Assembly (NCBI GenBank): GCA_900551515.1
Contig: URWH01000109.1
Location: 1-6,502, forward strand
From: an uncultured Porphyromonadaceae bacterium
GTDB lineage: Bacteria; Bacteroidota; Bacteroidia; Bacteroidales; Muribaculaceae
Direction of reading: 5' to 3'
DNA length: 6,502 nucleotides
Shown in pieces: positions 5,758-6,502 of the stretch. The position numbers were made by a program, and so were the translations under genes. Within the stretch, counting starts at the first letter, position 1. Each line of letters starts with the position of its first letter. The notes below the pieces were generated by a model, which saw only the letters and a list, made by a program, of their open reading frames with translations, was not told where the DNA came from and searched no databases.

Positions 5758-6502
5758 CAATCGCCTGAAATATCCCTTCCTTGATCTCAAAGCTGCCAAC
5801 GCTCCCTACGAGCCGCAGCTCAGAGAAGCCGCCGCACGCGTCATAGGGAGCGGCCGCTACATCGGCGGTGAGGAAAATGAAGCTTTCGAGCGACAGCTCG
5901 CCTCGCTGTGCGGAGCGCCGTATGCCGTGGGCGTGAGCAACGGTCTCGACGCGCTCCGCCTCATCTTCACCGCTCTGATACGGCTGGGCAGGCTCAGGGA
6001 AGGCGACGCCGTGATCGTCCCGGCCAACACATATATTGCTTCGCTGCTCGCGGTGACCGACGCCGGACTCATCCCGGTGCCCGTCGACCCCGACCCTTCG
6101 ACCATGAACCTGTCGGCCGAAGGCATCAAAAAAGCTATGACCGACCGCGTAAAGGCTGTGCTGCCGGTACACCTCTACGGCCGCGCCTGCTGGGACCCGC
6201 AGATAGCTCAGGCGGCACGAGACAACAGTCTGATCGTGGTGGAAGACGCGGCGCAGTCGATAGGCGCACGCGCACGCTGCCGCGGGCTGCACACGTCGGA
6301 CATGACCGGAGCTCTCGGCCACGCCGGCGCTTTCAGCTTTTATCCGACAAAAAACATCGGCGCCCTGGGCGATGCCGGAGCTGTCGTGACTCACGACGGC
6401 GAACTGGCAGCCGCCATCCGCGCGCTCTCCAACTATGGCAGCGACCGCCGCTACCACAACATCTTCGCCGGCTACAACTGCCGCCTCGACCCCCTGCAGG
6501 CT
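5750..6502 (+). CDS. DegT/DnrJ/EryC1/StrS aminotransferase, FdtB/QdtB-like (3' end cut)
   Basis: A PLP-dependent nucleotide-sugar aminotransferase that most likely uses the ketoisomerase product to form a dTDP-3-amino-3,6-dideoxyhexose. The window holds 251 codons of a family usually about 360-390 long. Seen: YPFLDLKAAN (8-17); SGRYIGGEENEAFE (34-47); GVSNGLDALRL (61-71); GDAVIVPANTYIASLLAV (85-102); VHLYGR (140-145); EDAAQSIGA (165-173), with the Asp expected to hold the PLP pyridine nitrogen; and FSFYPTKNIGALGDAGAVV (195-213), whose K201 is the expected Schiff-base lysine. ALSNYGSDRRYHN and NCRLDPLQA also fit the family. Compared with my memory of relatives there are a few extra residues (HTSDM, 181-185) before the lysine segment. 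Start ATG 5750 overlaps the previous gene by 8 nt (ATGACTGA). The order cupin-then-aminotransferase resembles fdtA-fdtB and qdtA-qdtB, but other 3-amino sugars remain possible. Confidence 0.92.
   Translation, partial: MTDNRLKYPFLDLKAANAPYEPQLREAAARVIGSGRYIGGEENEAFERQLASLCGAPYAVGVSNGLDALRLIFTALIRLGRLREGDAVIVPANTYIASLLAVTDAGLIPVPVDPDPSTMNLSAEGIKKAMTDRVKAVLPVHLYGRACWDPQIAQAARDNSLIVVEDAAQSIGARARCRGLHTSDMTGALGHAGAFSFYPTKNIGALGDAGAVVTHDGELAAAIRALSNYGSDRRYHNIFAGYNCRLDPLQA

Noticed and set aside
5570..6457. A 295-codon open frame on the minus strand opposite the aminotransferase
   Set aside because: It is antisense to clear family motifs on the plus strand and has no domain character of its own.
1..6502. 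tRNA or rRNA genes, CRISPR arrays, insertion sequences, attachment sites
   Set aside because: No cloverleaf-like sequence, spaced short repeats, transposase or terminal inverted repeats were seen. The only long repeat is the ompA duplication.

Overview
The window reads as chromosomal DNA of a Bacteroidales bacterium. The evidence is three promoters with the Bacteroidota-type -7 element (TAnnTTTG), starts without Shine-Dalgarno sequences, two OmpA-family outer-membrane proteins of the Bacteroidota kind, and an RmlB ending in the TSGDYxKYY-type tail that I associate with this group. The GC-rich sugar genes would fit a gut family such as Muribaculaceae, but that finer placement is only a guess.

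Left part (1-2460, minus strand): two tandem paralogous OmpA-like genes. The upstream one (1342-2460, 372 aa) is complete and ends in a clear intrinsic terminator. The downstream one (1-1159) has its own promoter and loses about its last 18 codons at the window edge. The C-terminal peptidoglycan-binding halves are nearly identical between the two (about 93% at DNA level over 322 bp), while the N-terminal barrels and their loops have diverged.

Middle (2461-2788): a 328-bp divergent intergenic region. It holds a textbook promoter for the OmpA gene, a -7 element for the sugar operon, and two perfect 8-bp inverted repeats, one beside each promoter. No RNA gene or convincing small ORF was seen in it.

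Right part (2789-6502, plus strand): an operon of five genes: rmlB, rmlA, two consecutive FdtA/QdtA-type cupins, and the 5' part of a DegT/DnrJ/EryC1/StrS aminotransferase. From rmlA onward each gene overlaps the next by 8-17 nt. The expected pathway is glucose-1-phosphate to dTDP-glucose (RmlA), to dTDP-4-keto-6-deoxyglucose (RmlB), 3,4-keto isomerisation (one or both cupins), then PLP-dependent 3-amination (aminotransferase). This gives a dTDP-3-amino-3,6-dideoxyhexose such as Fuc3N or Qui3N for a surface polysaccharide or glycoprotein glycan. No rmlC or rmlD is present here, so rhamnose is not the evident product of this segment.

The most interesting point is the cupin pair. Each copy lacks a different part of the usual FdtA active-site signature: the first has Arg-Gly but His-Ala-Tyr, and the second has His-Cys-His but no Arg-Gly. 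This raises the possibility of a split or heteromeric ketoisomerase, or of one copy having a new role.
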